Positions 17,958-28,801 of a DNA stretch of 64,000 nt are shown in pieces (position 1 is the stretch's first letter; the number at the start of each line of letters is the position of its first letter). The notes under the pieces were generated by a model, which saw nothing but the letters and a program-made list of their open reading frames with translations, was not told the origin of the DNA and did no database searches. The position numbers were made by a program, and so were the translations under genes. Origin of the DNA: Rothia sp. (in: high G+C Gram-positive bacteria) (GTDB lineage Bacteria > Actinomycetota > Actinomycetes > Actinomycetales > Micrococcaceae); the NCBI GenBank assembly GCA_030524105.1, contig JAUNHE010000004.1, forward strand, positions 81,394-145,393, in the 5' to 3' direction.

Positions 17958-19751
17958 CTAGTTTCTGCCAACAAACCAGGCCGCTAGTTTATCAATCCTG
18001 GCCTGGATTTGTTGGGCCGTTGCCTGGGCCACGGCCGGGCCGCCGCAGGCTCGGCGTAACTCATTATGAATAGCTCCGTGCGGTTTTCCTGAACGGACAG
18101 CGTAGGCAGAGACATTTTTAGCCAACTGGTTGCGTAACTGCTTAAGCTGGCGGTGGTCCAGCACACCAGCAGCCTCAGTCCGGGGGCGGCGGGCGGCATG
18201 TTCTTGCTGGCGGGCCCGGAGCAGGGTGCCCACCTGGTCTGCATCCAGGAGGCCGGGAATGCCCAGGTAGTCCTGCTCCTCGACCGAACCCAGTTCTACC
18301 TGGCCGGCAGCGTACTCGGAACCGTCATAGAGGACCCCGTGGAAGGAGGCCTGGGATCCGATAGCCTCAAATTTTCCGGCAGCTAACTGGGCTGAGGCCT
18401 GCTGCTCCCGGTTGGCTTCTTCGAGCAGGTGATCGTCTAAACCTTCGTTAAGCGGGTCCACTGGGTCCTGCTGCTGGACGCTCTCCAGGGCGTGGTCTCG
18501 TTCCGTTTCCATTTCGTTGGCCAAGACCATCAACTGCGGTACCGAAGGCAGAAAAACAGAGGCGGTCTCACCCCGTCTACGGGCCCGGACGAATCTGCCA
18601 ACGGCCTGGGCAAAAAAGAGGGGGGTGCTGGTTGAGGTGGCATAAACACCAACAGCTAACCTGGGCACGTCTACCCCTTCAGAGACCATTCGCACCGCTA
18701 CCATCCAGCTTTGATTTCCGGCAGAAAAATCCTCAATTTTTTGGGAGGCACTTTTGTCGTCAGAGAGCACCAGGGTGGGTTTTTGGCCGGTGATGTGCTG
18801 GAGCTGGGCAGCATAGGCCCTGGCGTCCTCGTGATCGCTGGCAATAACCAGCCCCCCGGCATCTGGCACACTCTGGCGTACCTGCATCAGCCGCTGGTTG
18901 GCGGCCTGCAGTACGGTGGGTATCCACTGGCCTTTAGGGTCCAGGGCCGTGCGCCAGGCCTGGGCCGTGACGTCCTTGCTAAAGCCCTCCCCCAGGTTGG
19001 CCGCAATTTCTTGGCCGGCAGAGGTGCGCCAACGCATCTGGCCCGAATAAGCCATAAAGATGACGGGCCTAACAACGTGATCTTTGAGGGCAGGGCCGTA
19101 ACCGTAAGAATAGTCTGCTCGGGAGCGCAGCAGGCCGTCTGTACCTTCTTCGTAGCGAATAAAAGGTATTTTGGCCTGGTCTGAGCGGAAGGGAGTGCCC
19201 GTTAAGGCCAGGCGGCGAAGAGCCGGCTCAAAAGCCTCCTGGAGGCCATCGCCCCAGGTGAGAGCATCCCCGGCATGGTGGATTTCATCCAAAATCACCA
19301 GGGTTCGGGCGTTTTCGGTGCGGGCCCGGTGCAGCAGAGGTTTATTGGCCACCTGGGAATAGGTAAGGGCAACTCCTTGAAAACCTTGAGCGTGAGAGCC
19401 GTCCGAATTTTTAAAATTAGGGTCTATGGAGATTCCCACCCTGGCCGCCGCATCTGCCCACTGCTTTTTGAGGTGGTCGGTGGGGGCTACTACGGTAAGC
19501 CGATTGATAGTCCCCCGGTTAAAGAGCTCTTTGGCCACGGTTAAGGCAAAGGTGGTTTTTCCAGCGCCGGGAGTGGCTACAGCCATAAAGTCCTGGGGGT
19601 TGCTCTTAAAATATTTATGCATGGCCTCAGCCTGCCAGGCCCGCAATTTGGTAGCAGTACCCCAGGCGGCGCGGTTAGGGTAGGCCGGGGATAGCTCTGG
19701 GCTGGGCGTGGGGGCAGCATCGAATAAGGCTGGCTGATCTTGCTGGCTCAT
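17958..19751 (-). CDS. DEAD/DEAH-box superfamily 2 helicase
   Basis: A 597-residue SF2 helicase. Walker A ATPGAGKTT lies near residues 60-68, the Walker B variant DEIHHAGD near 154-161, motif III as LALTGTPFRS near 181-190, and motif VI as QAVGRFVRARRRGE near 400-413. A C-terminal region of about 120 residues with few recognisable motifs follows. This lone helicase is commonly next to a DUF3039 gene in actinobacteria. It resembles the helicase part of restriction or repair enzymes but has no nuclease motif visible here, so its role (repair or RNA) is undefined. Confidence 0.85.
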   Translation of the reverse strand: MSQQDQPALFDAAPTPSPELSPAYPNRAAWGTATKLRAWQAEAMHKYFKSNPQDFMAVATPGAGKTTFALTVAKELFNRGTINRLTVVAPTDHLKKQWADAAARVGISIDPNFKNSDGSHAQGFQGVALTYSQVANKPLLHRARTENARTLVILDEIHHAGDALTWGDGLQEAFEPALRRLALTGTPFRSDQAKIPFIRYEEGTDGLLRSRADYSYGYGPALKDHVVRPVIFMAYSGQMRWRTSAGQEIAANLGEGFSKDVTAQAWRTALDPKGQWIPTVLQAANQRLMQVRQSVPDAGGLVIASDHEDARAYAAQLQHITGQKPTLVLSDDKSASQKIEDFSAGNQSWMVAVRMVSEGVDVPRLAVGVYATSTSTPLFFAQAVGRFVRARRRGETASVFLPSVPQLMVLANEMETERDHALESVQQQDPVDPLNEGLDDHLLEEANREQQASAQLAAGKFEAIGSQASFHGVLYDGSEYAAGQVELGSVEEQDYLGIPGLLDADQVGTLLRARQQEHAARRPRTEAAGVLDHRQLKQLRNQLAKNVSAYAVRSGKPHGAIHNELRRACGGPAVAQATAQQIQARIDKLAAWFVGRN

Positions 19752-19768
19752 AGACAGATAGGCCTCGA

Positions 19769-20065
19769 TTACTTGTCCTGGGATCCCTCGTCTTTGCCGG
19801 GGCGCAAACCATCATAGATGGCCTTACATTCTGGGCAGACCGGAAACTTTTGAGGGTCCCGGCCGGGTGTCCAAACCTTACCGCACAGGGCCCGTACCGG
19901 GGTGCCGTTCAGGGCAGACTCCATGATTTTTTCTTTGCGGACGTAGTGGCTAAAGCGCTCGTGGTCGCCAGGCTCTACCTCCTGGGTTTCTTCCCGTTCC
20001 AGCAGGGCGGTTCCAGCCTGGCCCTCGCTGCTAAAGGGATCTTCAATACCGGGAATTGATGACAT
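19769..20065 (-). CDS. DUF3039 family zinc-ribbon-like protein
   Basis: A 98-residue small acidic protein typical of DUF3039. The conserved segment RFSHYVRKEKI is followed by a cysteine pattern ALCGKVWTPGRDP...CPEC (first Cys near residue 61, then C-x2-C near 77-80), suggesting a small zinc-binding site. Function is unknown. It lies 17 bases upstream of the helicase gene on the same strand, a conserved actinobacterial pairing. Confidence 0.8.
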   Translation of the reverse strand: MSSIPGIEDPFSSEGQAGTALLEREETQEVEPGDHERFSHYVRKEKIMESALNGTPVRALCGKVWTPGRDPQKFPVCPECKAIYDGLRPGKDEGSQDK

Positions 20066-20174
20066 AATTCTCCTCCAGATTTTAGCTCTAGCCTATTCTA
20101 ACTGGCTTAGGGTTAGACTGTCAGCACAGAGTCGGGCCAGTCGTCTTCTTGGCTGGCCAGGCTCATCAGTCTCA

Positions 20175-21095
20175 TCAAAAGAGGGCTGTCATCAGCGCCG
20201 TTCTAGCTTTAACAACGCGGGCATCGTCCAGGCCTACCACATCAAATAATTCCAGCAGCCTCTGACGGACCCGGTTTTTCTGGTCAGCCTCAACCTGCTT
20301 AAAGAGGCTGAGCAGACGGTTAAAGGCGTCCTCGACGTGGCCGGCAGCCAGGTCTAGATCGGCAACGTTAAACTGGGCTTCTAGATCGGTGGGATCAGCT
20401 GCTGCTGCCTGGCGCTGCTGGCCGGCATCCAGCTTCTCAACCCTAGCTAGCAGATTTACCTGGGCTAAACCGTATTTAGCCTGCCTGTCGGCAGGGTTTT
20501 CTTTGAGGGCTTTCCCATAAGCCTGCTGGGCTCCAGCGTAATCATGGCGTTCTAGAGCATCTAGGGCTTCTTGGTGCAGGGGATCTAGCGGTTCATCTTC
20601 CGCAGCCGTAGCCGGTGCAAAACCGCCCGGTAGCTGCTGTTGGGCTGCAATGCTCAGCAGCTGCTGCACCAGATCTTGCAGCTGTTCCTGGCTCACCTGC
20701 GAGTTAAAGAGCGGGGCTGGCTGACCGGCCACAATAGCGATAGCAGCCGGTACTGACTGAACCTGAAAGGCCTGAGCAATCTCTGGCAGCCTGCTGATGT
20801 CTACCGCTGCTAGCAGCAGATTTCCTGCTGCCGCGTTAACCAGCTCTTCAAGCTGGCTGAGGGTTTCTAGTGAGGCAGGTGAATGCTGGGCGTAGAGACA
20901 GAAGATCACCACACCCTGGGATGAGAGCTGCACATAGTGCTGAAAATCTTCCGGGGTCTGCAGATCAAAGCGCCAGGAGGAGCCGGCTGCAGGAGCAGCA
21001 GCTTCCTGCTGGGTTTCTTGAGCCGCAAGCTGGGATAGATCTGGGGCACGACGGACAGAGGCAGGTATCGACGTTTCTTTGGGATTATTGCTCAC
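20175..21095 (-). CDS. Thioredoxin-fold/TPR co-chaperone, YbbN (CnoX)-like
   Basis: A 306-residue protein with an N-terminal thioredoxin fold and C-terminal TPR-like repeats. The thioredoxin active site is degenerate: YAQHSPASLETL stands where CxxC would be, so it cannot act as a standard dithiol oxidoreductase. FQVQSVPAAIAIVAG gives the cis-proline region. The C-terminal half shows two helical repeats around EALDALERHDYAGAQQAYG and an acidic all-helical end, as in YbbN co-chaperones. The role is probably as a holdase or adaptor; this is inferred from architecture. Confidence 0.78.
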   Translation of the reverse strand: MSNNPKETSIPASVRRAPDLSQLAAQETQQEAAAPAAGSSWRFDLQTPEDFQHYVQLSSQGVVIFCLYAQHSPASLETLSQLEELVNAAAGNLLLAAVDISRLPEIAQAFQVQSVPAAIAIVAGQPAPLFNSQVSQEQLQDLVQQLLSIAAQQQLPGGFAPATAAEDEPLDPLHQEALDALERHDYAGAQQAYGKALKENPADRQAKYGLAQVNLLARVEKLDAGQQRQAAAADPTDLEAQFNVADLDLAAGHVEDAFNRLLSLFKQVEADQKNRVRQRLLELFDVVGLDDARVVKARTALMTALF

Positions 21096-21290
21096 AATTC
21101 TTTATCTTCTCATATTCTGGGCTGGCAGGGCTAATATTGCCTCTTTAGACCGGAATAAGGTTTAGGTAAAAGTCTTAAAAGGTTTCTTAAACTAGCAAGT
21201 GAGCTAAGAGGCTCGTGGATAAGCTTGCTCCTAGCGGGCAGCTGCTAGGCTAAAAACTGCAAGCCTTTTGGTCGACAAGAAACGTGAGCT

Positions 21291-22640
21291 ATGAATTCAG
21301 CAACCCCGCAGGAGGAGCCAACCCCCACCGGCCCAGACGCTGAAGGCCAGCAGCCGCCTTCTCCTAGGGGTCAGCAAGACAGTGCCCTGCGTAGAGGCTG
21401 GAAAAAAATAAGAGCTTTAGCCTACTCCCAGCAGCAAAAACCCAGGATGCTTATTCCGGGAGCCCAACCCAAAATGCGTTTTAGGCCTCCCACGCTAGCT
21501 ACTACCGTCTCTGAGGAAAAACCCGATGCAGACCAGGGCCAGCAGCCAGCCGCGCCAGTAGAGCGCAGTCAAAAATTTGAACGCCCGGAAATCACGGTGG
21601 CCAAGCCAATTTTTGTGGGGTTTATGGTCAGCATTGGGGTGGGCATCGCCCTGCTCTGCCTGTGGGTCCTCACCAATATTGGGGCTTTATCCGGTTGGAT
21701 TGTGGGAGCACTTTTTGTGGCCCTGGGCCTGGACCCGGCGGTACAAAAGCTGGAAAAACTGGGGCTGCCCCGCATAGCCGGAGTCTTTACCGTTGTTATT
21801 GCCTTTGCTTTAAGCCTGCTGGGCCTGCTGTCTTGGGTTATTCCCAAGGTTGCCAACCAGACAGTGCAGCTTATTAATGGTTTTCCGGATACTTTTGAAC
21901 AGTTTCTTAATTCTTCATTTTTTACCGGAATAGATGAGAAATTTAAAATTAGAAACTGGGTAGATAATGAAGTAAACGAAAGCTTCGCCGCTATCACCAG
22001 TGATACAAACGTTGTGAGCGGCTTCCTTAATAGTTTGGCAACGGCAGGATCAACGGTTGCCAATATTATCACCGGCACCATCATTGTGCTTTTTCTTTCC
22101 CTTTACTTTTTAGCTTCCCTGCCTATGATGAAAGCCTGGCTTGTGCGCCTCACTCCGGCTAGCAGACGCCAGCGGGTGGGGCTGCTGACAGAAAAGGTTA
22201 CCGGCTCTGTAGGAAACTATGTCATGGGTCAGGCTATTGTAGCCCTGCTCAACGGCAGCTACGCCTTAATCATTATGCTTATTACTCAGGTTCCCTACCC
22301 CCAGCTGCTCACTCTCTTTGTGGTGATTCTAGCTTTTATTCCCCTCATCGGTGGCGTCAGCGCCGGGGTACTTGTTAGCCTGCTCAGCCTGATGTCCAGC
22401 TGGCATACCGCACTCATTTTTGCCATCTGCTACTTCATTTATCTTCAGGTAGAGGCCTACTTTATTTCACCGCGTATTATGTCTAAGGCCGTGGCTGTTC
22501 CCGGCGGTGTGGCTGTTATTGCCGTTGCTGCCGGCGGGGCCCTCTGGGGGGTCCTGGGTGCTCTGATTGCTATACCGGTGGCAGCGTCCCTGCTCATCTT
22601 GGTACAAGAAGTACTCATCCCCCGCCAGGACCAGCACTAG
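21291..22640 (+). CDS. AI-2E family transporter (TqsA/PerM type)
   Basis: A 449-residue polytopic membrane protein of the AI-2E permease family. A disordered cytoplasmic N-terminus of about 100 residues precedes seven or eight hydrophobic segments. The family signature regions ALFVALGLDPAVQKLEKLGLP and the late FVVILAFIPLIGGVSAG followed by QVEAYFISPRIMSKAV are clear. Family members have been linked to AI-2 or other solute export and to ion/proton antiport, so the substrate is open. Confidence 0.86.
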   Translation: MNSATPQEEPTPTGPDAEGQQPPSPRGQQDSALRRGWKKIRALAYSQQQKPRMLIPGAQPKMRFRPPTLATTVSEEKPDADQGQQPAAPVERSQKFERPEITVAKPIFVGFMVSIGVGIALLCLWVLTNIGALSGWIVGALFVALGLDPAVQKLEKLGLPRIAGVFTVVIAFALSLLGLLSWVIPKVANQTVQLINGFPDTFEQFLNSSFFTGIDEKFKIRNWVDNEVNESFAAITSDTNVVSGFLNSLATAGSTVANIITGTIIVLFLSLYFLASLPMMKAWLVRLTPASRRQRVGLLTEKVTGSVGNYVMGQAIVALLNGSYALIIMLITQVPYPQLLTLFVVILAFIPLIGGVSAGVLVSLLSLMSSWHTALIFAICYFIYLQVEAYFISPRIMSKAVAVPGGVAVIAVAAGGALWGVLGALIAIPVAASLLILVQEVLIPRQDQH

Positions 22641-22684
22641 TAGCCCCGTCCTGGCCGGTTCACAGGCTCAACATAAAACTAGAA

Positions 22685-23530
22685 CTAGCGGGCTTGGGGA
22701 TCCTGTAGCGGACTGATCAGCCCATCTCGCCAGGCCGTTTCTTGAATCTCTTCAGCCACCGGGCCCTCCCAGTAGCTGGGTAATTCTGTCTCTTTTCCGG
22801 TCAGAATAGTCACAATCTTATTGAGGGCAGCAGTCACATACTTTTCACCAACCCACAGGTGTTTAGCCCCGGCACAGGGAATCACCTGTACCCGTGGAAC
22901 GGCAGAGAAACGGTAGATGGCGCTAGCTGGTGGGCAAAATTCGTCGTATTCGGGCACCAGGGCATAAATAGGTTTGTTCACAAGGTTCCAGGCGTCTAGT
23001 TCCACCGGGTGCACCCTTTTGAGCGGGGGGCTCAGCAGGATCACTCCGGTAAAAAGATCCCGGTATTTTTCCTGGGCTGCATATTTAAGGATAAGTTCGG
23101 TACCAAAAGACCAGCCCACCAACCAGCGGTTAGGAAACTGATGCTCAGCGGCCCAGGTGATCATGGCGTCCACGTCCTGCTCTTCGGCAAAGCCGCCGTC
23201 AAAGACCCCTTCCGAACGTCCCCGCTGGGAGCTGGTGCCCCGCGTATTAAAGCGGATCACGGCAATATCGGCCAGGGCAGGTAGCCGGAAAGAGGCCTTC
23301 TTATAGAGGTGCGAATCCATGTAGCCCCCCTGGGTGGGCAGCGGATGAAAAGTCAGTAGACTGGCCTGAGGCTCAGCAGCTTCTGGCAGGGCAATCTCAC
23401 CCACCAGGGTCTTGTTATCCGCTGTTGTCACCTCAAAATTTTCTCGCCAGGCCGGTAGAACGGTTCTTGAACGAATGATGCTCGGTTCTGCCGGCTGGCT
23501 GTACTGGTAGCTGCGGGGGTCAAAGGTCAT
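22685..23530 (-). CDS. Alpha/beta hydrolase
   Basis: A 281-residue alpha/beta-hydrolase-fold protein with the HPLPTQGGYMDSHL loop near residues 61-74, the VIRFNTRGTSSQRGRSEG segment, the nucleophile motif VGWSFGTEL near residues 143-151 and a late histidine in CAGAKHLWVGE. It resembles the conserved actinobacterial alpha/beta hydrolases whose N-terminal half carries an RFNFRG-type turn. No substrate can be assigned. It is convergent with the AI-2E transporter. Confidence 0.8.
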   Translation of the reverse strand: MTFDPRSYQYSQPAEPSIIRSRTVLPAWRENFEVTTADNKTLVGEIALPEAAEPQASLLTFHPLPTQGGYMDSHLYKKASFRLPALADIAVIRFNTRGTSSQRGRSEGVFDGGFAEEQDVDAMITWAAEHQFPNRWLVGWSFGTELILKYAAQEKYRDLFTGVILLSPPLKRVHPVELDAWNLVNKPIYALVPEYDEFCPPASAIYRFSAVPRVQVIPCAGAKHLWVGEKYVTAALNKIVTILTGKETELPSYWEGPVAEEIQETAWRDGLISPLQDPQAR

Positions 23531-23570
23531 GGTACCAATCTATCGTTCTTTGGGGGCAAGTCAGGGCTTA

Positions 23571-23906
23571 TCATGCCCGGCGTGAGCGGCTTTGCCAGCA
23601 ATAGCGATGCCAGTGTCGTCGTTCTGCTACAGCCCGCTCCTGCCCAAAAAGATGGTCGTCTTCCCACACCACAAGATGGGCTGTTTGGGGAGGAATACTT
23701 CTGGAGCATTCCGGGCAGGTATAGGTCTTGACCGCGTTAACCGCCGGCATGTACTGAACATACCAGTCACCGTCAGCAGCGTGTTCCACCGTGGGCGCTG
23801 GATCCAAAATGCGAGAAATATCTCTCACACCACCGGAAGAATTCCGGTGCTTACTAGTAGAAACAGACCTTGCCTGTCCTCGGTGGGCTCGGGATTTACG
23901 GGGCAT
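23571..23906 (-). CDS. Conserved small Cys/His-rich protein
   Basis: A 111-residue basic protein. The start is ATG 23906 and the extreme N-terminus (MPRKSRAHRGQ) is strongly basic. A CPECSRSIPPQTAHLVVWE motif follows, with a late HWHRYCW; the two cysteines plus histidines suggest a metal-binding site. Similar short proteins occur widely in actinobacteria, often with the unsupported label ATP/GTP-binding protein; no nucleotide motif is visible. It is divergent from nucS across about 120 bp. Confidence 0.7.
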   Translation of the reverse strand: MPRKSRAHRGQARSVSTSKHRNSSGGVRDISRILDPAPTVEHAADGDWYVQYMPAVNAVKTYTCPECSRSIPPQTAHLVVWEDDHLFGQERAVAERRHWHRYCWQSRSRRA

Positions 23907-24024
23907 ACTCTCTATTGTGACATACCCTGCACTCTTTCAAAGTTTTAAAACCAGCTAGCTTAAGCACAGGCAGCTGCTAGAGCCCGGTTAGCAGCTAGGC
24001 ACAAGGTTTGTTAGAGTTGGTGGC

Positions 24025-24744
24025 GTGCGTCTTGTTATTGCTGAATGCTCCGTTGATTACCGGGGGCGGCTCAACGCCCACCTTCCCCGAGCCAAGCGGC
24101 TCATCATGGTTAAAAACGACGGATCGGTTTTAATCCATTCTGACGGTGGCTCCTACAAACCGCTGAACTGGATGAGCCCGCCTGCCAGCATGCACATAGC
24201 CCAGCAAGACGAACTTGCCCGCACCCAAAGTTTTGACCTCAGCCAAGACCCAGAGCTGCTGCAACTGTGGCGGGTTCAGGCCAGCAAAAGTGACGACCTT
24301 CTCACCATCCGAATCTACAGTATTGAGGGTGAACTCAGCCAGGACCTTGGTAAAGATCCTGGCCTGGTAAAAGACGGAGTAGAGGCCGACCTCCAGCGGC
24401 TGCTAGCCGAACAGATCGAGACCCTGGGCAAGGGCTACACGCTGATCCGCCGTGAATACCCTACCGCCATTGGTCCGGTGGACATTATGGCCAGGGATTC
24501 ACAGGGAGCGGCAGTTGCCATTGAACTTAAACGTATTGGCGATATTGACGGGGTGGAGCAGCTGACCCGCTACCTAGAGCTGCTTAACCGGGACCCACTT
24601 TTGGCTCCGGTTAAAGGCGTCTTTGCCGCCCAAAAGATTAAACCGCAAGCTAAAGTCCTAGCCCAGGACAGGGGTATCCGCTGTCTGAGCCTAGACTACG
24701 AGGCCATGCGCGGCCAAGATGACAGCGAAGCCCGGCTTTTCTAG
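24025..24744 (+). CDS. nucS: Endonuclease NucS (EndoMS), non-canonical mismatch repair
   Basis: A 239-residue mismatch-specific endonuclease that replaces MutS/MutL in most actinobacteria. The N-terminal DNA-binding domain begins [16 protein letters not shown]. The C-terminal RecB-like nuclease domain shows [20 protein letters not shown], containing the catalytic Asp and the ExK pair (near residues 151-170). The GTG start at 24025 fits the family N-terminus. It appears monocistronic. Confidence 0.95.
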   Translation: MRLVIAECSVDYRGRLNAHLPRAKRLIMVKNDGSVLIHSDGGSYKPLNWMSPPASMHIAQQDELARTQSFDLSQDPELLQLWRVQASKSDDLLTIRIYSIEGELSQDLGKDPGLVKDGVEADLQRLLAEQIETLGKGYTLIRREYPTAIGPVDIMARDSQGAAVAIELKRIGDIDGVEQLTRYLELLNRDPLLAPVKGVFAAQKIKPQAKVLAQDRGIRCLSLDYEAMRGQDDSEARLF

Positions 24745-24820
24745 CTAAATTGAGACGCTGGATCAAATGCCAGGTCACCTTGAGCCAATAAAAACTACCC
24801 TAGAAGATCTTATACTTAGG

Positions 24821-25837
24821 TCAGCTTTGTTTGCTCTCTGCGATAGTGACGACTGTTTTACCCCGCGAACGACCGGTGGCAACCTTGTGAAGTGCCTCGT
24901 TGATTTCGGTGAAGGGATAAACCGTGTCTATTGACGGTTTGAGTTGGATCTCGGTCAGAAGCTGGGCGACCTGGCGCAGTTGAGCACCGTTGGCTTGAAC
25001 AAAAATAAAGTCGTATTTCACGTTACGGCGTTTGGCCATTTGATCAAATTTGCGGCCAGCTAAGCCAAAGAGTAGTTGTTTTGGTTTGGACAGGCCCATA
25101 CGTTGGGCAAAAGAAGCGTTAGGCATTGCTTTTAGGGACACCAGATGGCCTGCTGGTTTTAAGATACTCATCTGTTTTTCGGTTTCGGCACCACCAAGAG
25201 TGTCCAGTGCGTAGTCGATCTTAGATAAGACTGCAGTGTAGTCCTCGGTCTTATAGTCCAAGAACTGGTCCGCACCGAGTGCAAGGACTCGTTCTTTATT
25301 CTCAGCTGAGCCGTTAGTAATAACTGTCAAACCCCTTAACTTTGCAATGGGGATAGCCATCGCTCCAACACCACCAGTACCTCCAGAAATAAATATGGTT
25401 TTCCCAGCTTGGGCAGCCAATAAGTCAAGTGCTTGCATGACGGTCAGAGCGGTCAAGGGAACAGCAGCGGCTTCAACATCACTAAGGTAGGCGGGTACTT
25501 TAGCGAGCGCGTCAAGGTTGACGGCAATATATTCGGCAAAAGCACCGATACCGTCAAACGGCAACCGGGCAAAGACACGATCACCAAGAGATAAGCCGTG
25601 ACTAGTACCTTTAATGGATTCAATCGTTCCCACCAGTTCATTTCCCGCTGTCAGCGGTAATTGATAAGGGGTGATAAGTTTGACCTCGCCCCGGGTAATC
25701 ATATTGTCAAGCGGGTTAACTCCGGCGGTGAGAACCTTCACCAATGCCTGGCCCTCTGTAGGTATTGGGGTGGGAATTTCTTGAAGCTGAAGTTCAAGAT
25801 TGTTTTTGTTGTAGTTGGTAAGCTGGGCTGCTTTCAC
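24821..25837 (-). CDS. NADP-dependent quinone-type oxidoreductase (MDR family)
   Basis: A 338-residue zinc-independent medium-chain dehydrogenase/reductase. VKVLTAGVNPLDN near residues 34-46, GDRVFARLPFDGIGAFAEY and the nucleotide-binding FISGGTGGVGAMAIPIAKLRG near residues 148-168 identify the family; zinc-ligand cysteines are absent. Low-GC-style codons and residues (many Asn and Lys near the N-terminus) differ somewhat from its neighbours, hinting at acquisition from another lineage, but this is only an impression. A strong bidirectional terminator separates it from the ATP synthase operon. Confidence 0.82.
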   Translation of the reverse strand: MKAAQLTNYNKNNLELQLQEIPTPIPTEGQALVKVLTAGVNPLDNMITRGEVKLITPYQLPLTAGNELVGTIESIKGTSHGLSLGDRVFARLPFDGIGAFAEYIAVNLDALAKVPAYLSDVEAAAVPLTALTVMQALDLLAAQAGKTIFISGGTGGVGAMAIPIAKLRGLTVITNGSAENKERVLALGADQFLDYKTEDYTAVLSKIDYALDTLGGAETEKQMSILKPAGHLVSLKAMPNASFAQRMGLSKPKQLLFGLAGRKFDQMAKRRNVKYDFIFVQANGAQLRQVAQLLTEIQLKPSIDTVYPFTEINEALHKVATGRSRGKTVVTIAESKQS

Positions 25838-25940
25838 AAAATTCCTTAAATAGTTGAGCTCAACGAGCTAGGATGGAAATCCTCGATGAGAAACTTATCC
25901 ATTGTTGCACTAGGAATATGCTTTCCCTTTCGAGCTCTGT

Positions 25941-25999
25941 AAAAGTTTCTGCCCGGCAGCACGGGGATTTTACCCCCTCACTGCCGGGCAGAAACTTTT
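25941..25999. terminator. Strong hairpin terminator at the end of the atp operon
   Basis: A perfect 19-bp stem pairs 25941-25959 with 25981-25999, with a nested smaller stem in its loop (GGGG...CCCC). The arm ends are T-rich on one strand and A-rich on the other, so it can terminate in both directions. It lies 30 bases past atpC and closes that operon. Confidence 0.85.
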
Positions 26000-26029
26000 T
26001 CTTAACCGGGATCTAGGCCATAAGCCGCC

Positions 26030-26290
26030 CTAGTCTACGCGGGCATGCTTAGCGGCAATAGTGACCCTGTCGTTAGAGACCGTCAAAAAACCCTCCTGAA
26101 GGCGGGTAACAATATCTTCACCCTCCAGGGGCTTGATCAGCAGCTCCCCATCGTCAGCCAAGAGAGCCATGGTAGGAATATGGCCCGGCATAATACCAAT
26201 ATCACCCGAAAGAGAGCGGGCCCGCACATAGCTGGCCTCACCGGTCCACACCTTATGCTCCCGGGATACAACTTCGACCTTAAGTGCCAT
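26030..26290 (-). CDS. atpC: ATP synthase F1 epsilon subunit
   Basis: An 86-residue epsilon subunit of the F1 central stalk, which regulates ATP hydrolysis. It shows the family start LKVEVVSREHKVWTGEA and the GDIGIMPGHIP motif near residues 29-39. It is short: it lacks the C-terminal helical hairpin used for inhibition in longer epsilon subunits, a common actinobacterial form. It lies 2 bases after atpD. Confidence 0.95.
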   Translation of the reverse strand: MALKVEVVSREHKVWTGEASYVRARSLSGDIGIMPGHIPTMALLADDGELLIKPLEGEDIVTRLQEGFLTVSNDRVTIAAKHARVD

Positions 26291-26292
26291 GA

Positions 26293-27765
<1,473 letters not shown>

Positions 27766-27800
27766 TTACCTGTTAGAGAAGTTTAATAGTTACTTTACTG

Positions 27801-28733
27801 CTAGGAGGCGGCCAGGGCATCAGCCCCACCAACAATCTCTGAGATCTCGTTGGTAATTTCGGCCTGACGGGCGTTGTTCATTAGACGAGTGTATTTCTTC
27901 ACCAGCTCATCGGCGTTATCCCCGGCAGACTTCATAGCGCGTTGGCGCGAAGCTAACTCCGAGGCTGCTGCCTCAAGCAGGCAGGCATAAAGCCTGGAGG
28001 CAATGTAACGAGGTAGTAGCTCGTCCAAGACCTCCTGCGGGCTGGGCTCAAACTCAAAGGCTGCCCTCTGCTCAAACTGGTCAGCTTCCAGCTGCTGACC
28101 GGGAACAATCTCTTCACCAATCTGGTGGGCATCTGCCACCGCAATGGGAAGAAGCCTTAGAATCTTGGTCTCCTGGGTTACCATCGACACAAATTCGGTG
28201 TAAACCAGGTGCAAATCGTCTACCCCACCCTGCTCATAGGGGCGAAGAAAGGCATCCAAGAGGGCCTCACGCATTTGGACAGCCATCTCAACGTTGGGGT
28301 TGTCGGTATTGCCTTCCCAGGAGCGCTCATAGGGGCGTTCCCTAAAGTCAAAATAGGACTTAGCCTTTCGGCCCACCAGGTAAAGCTGAACCTCACGGCC
28401 TTCAGAGCGCAGTTTCTCTATTAGTCCTTCAGTTTTTTTCAAAACAGCCGAAGAATAGGAACCGGCTAAACCACGATCGCTGGTCATCACCAGAATAGCC
28501 GATCGACGATGCTGGGCCTGGGGTGCTGCAATCAGCGGATGCTGCACCGAGTGTTGGGTGGCAATAGCAGTAACAGCCTTGGTCAGTGCCGCGGCGTAGG
28601 GGCTAGCAGAATCTGCGCTCCTCCGTGCCTTGCTAATGCGAGAGGTCGCGATCATCTCCATCGCCTTAAAGATTTTTTTCATCGACGAAGTCGAAGCAAT
28701 CTTTTGGCGGTAAACCCTAATTTGGGCTCCCAT
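27801..28733 (-). CDS. atpG: ATP synthase F1 gamma subunit
   Basis: The 310-residue rotor shaft. N-terminal [14 protein letters not shown] and [16 protein letters not shown] and the C-terminal [16 protein letters not shown]...[22 protein letters not shown] are family signatures. A short insert near residues 205-230 is typical of actinobacteria. The ribosome site AAAGGAAG precedes the ATG at 28733. Confidence 0.96.
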   Translation of the reverse strand: MGAQIRVYRQKIASTSSMKKIFKAMEMIATSRISKARRSADSASPYAAALTKAVTAIATQHSVQHPLIAAPQAQHRRSAILVMTSDRGLAGSYSSAVLKKTEGLIEKLRSEGREVQLYLVGRKAKSYFDFRERPYERSWEGNTDNPNVEMAVQMREALLDAFLRPYEQGGVDDLHLVYTEFVSMVTQETKILRLLPIAVADAHQIGEEIVPGQQLEADQFEQRAAFEFEPSPQEVLDELLPRYIASRLYACLLEAAASELASRQRAMKSAGDNADELVKKYTRLMNNARQAEITNEISEIVGGADALAAS

Positions 28734-28752
28734 AGAGCTTCCTTTCAGTCCC

Positions 28753-28790
28753 TGAAATTAGCCTCTAACTTTTCAGAGGCTAACCGACCA
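28753..28790 (-). other. Intercistronic hairpin between atpA and atpG
   Basis: A perfect 9-bp stem pairs 28758-28766 with 28775-28783 around an 8-base loop, and TCCCT/AGGGA-type sequences flank it. It lies in the 68-bp gap between atpA and atpG. There is no T-run in the direction of transcription, so it is more likely a structured spacer or mRNA processing site than a terminator. Confidence 0.45.
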
Positions 28791-28801
28791 GGGAGCAATC
28801 G

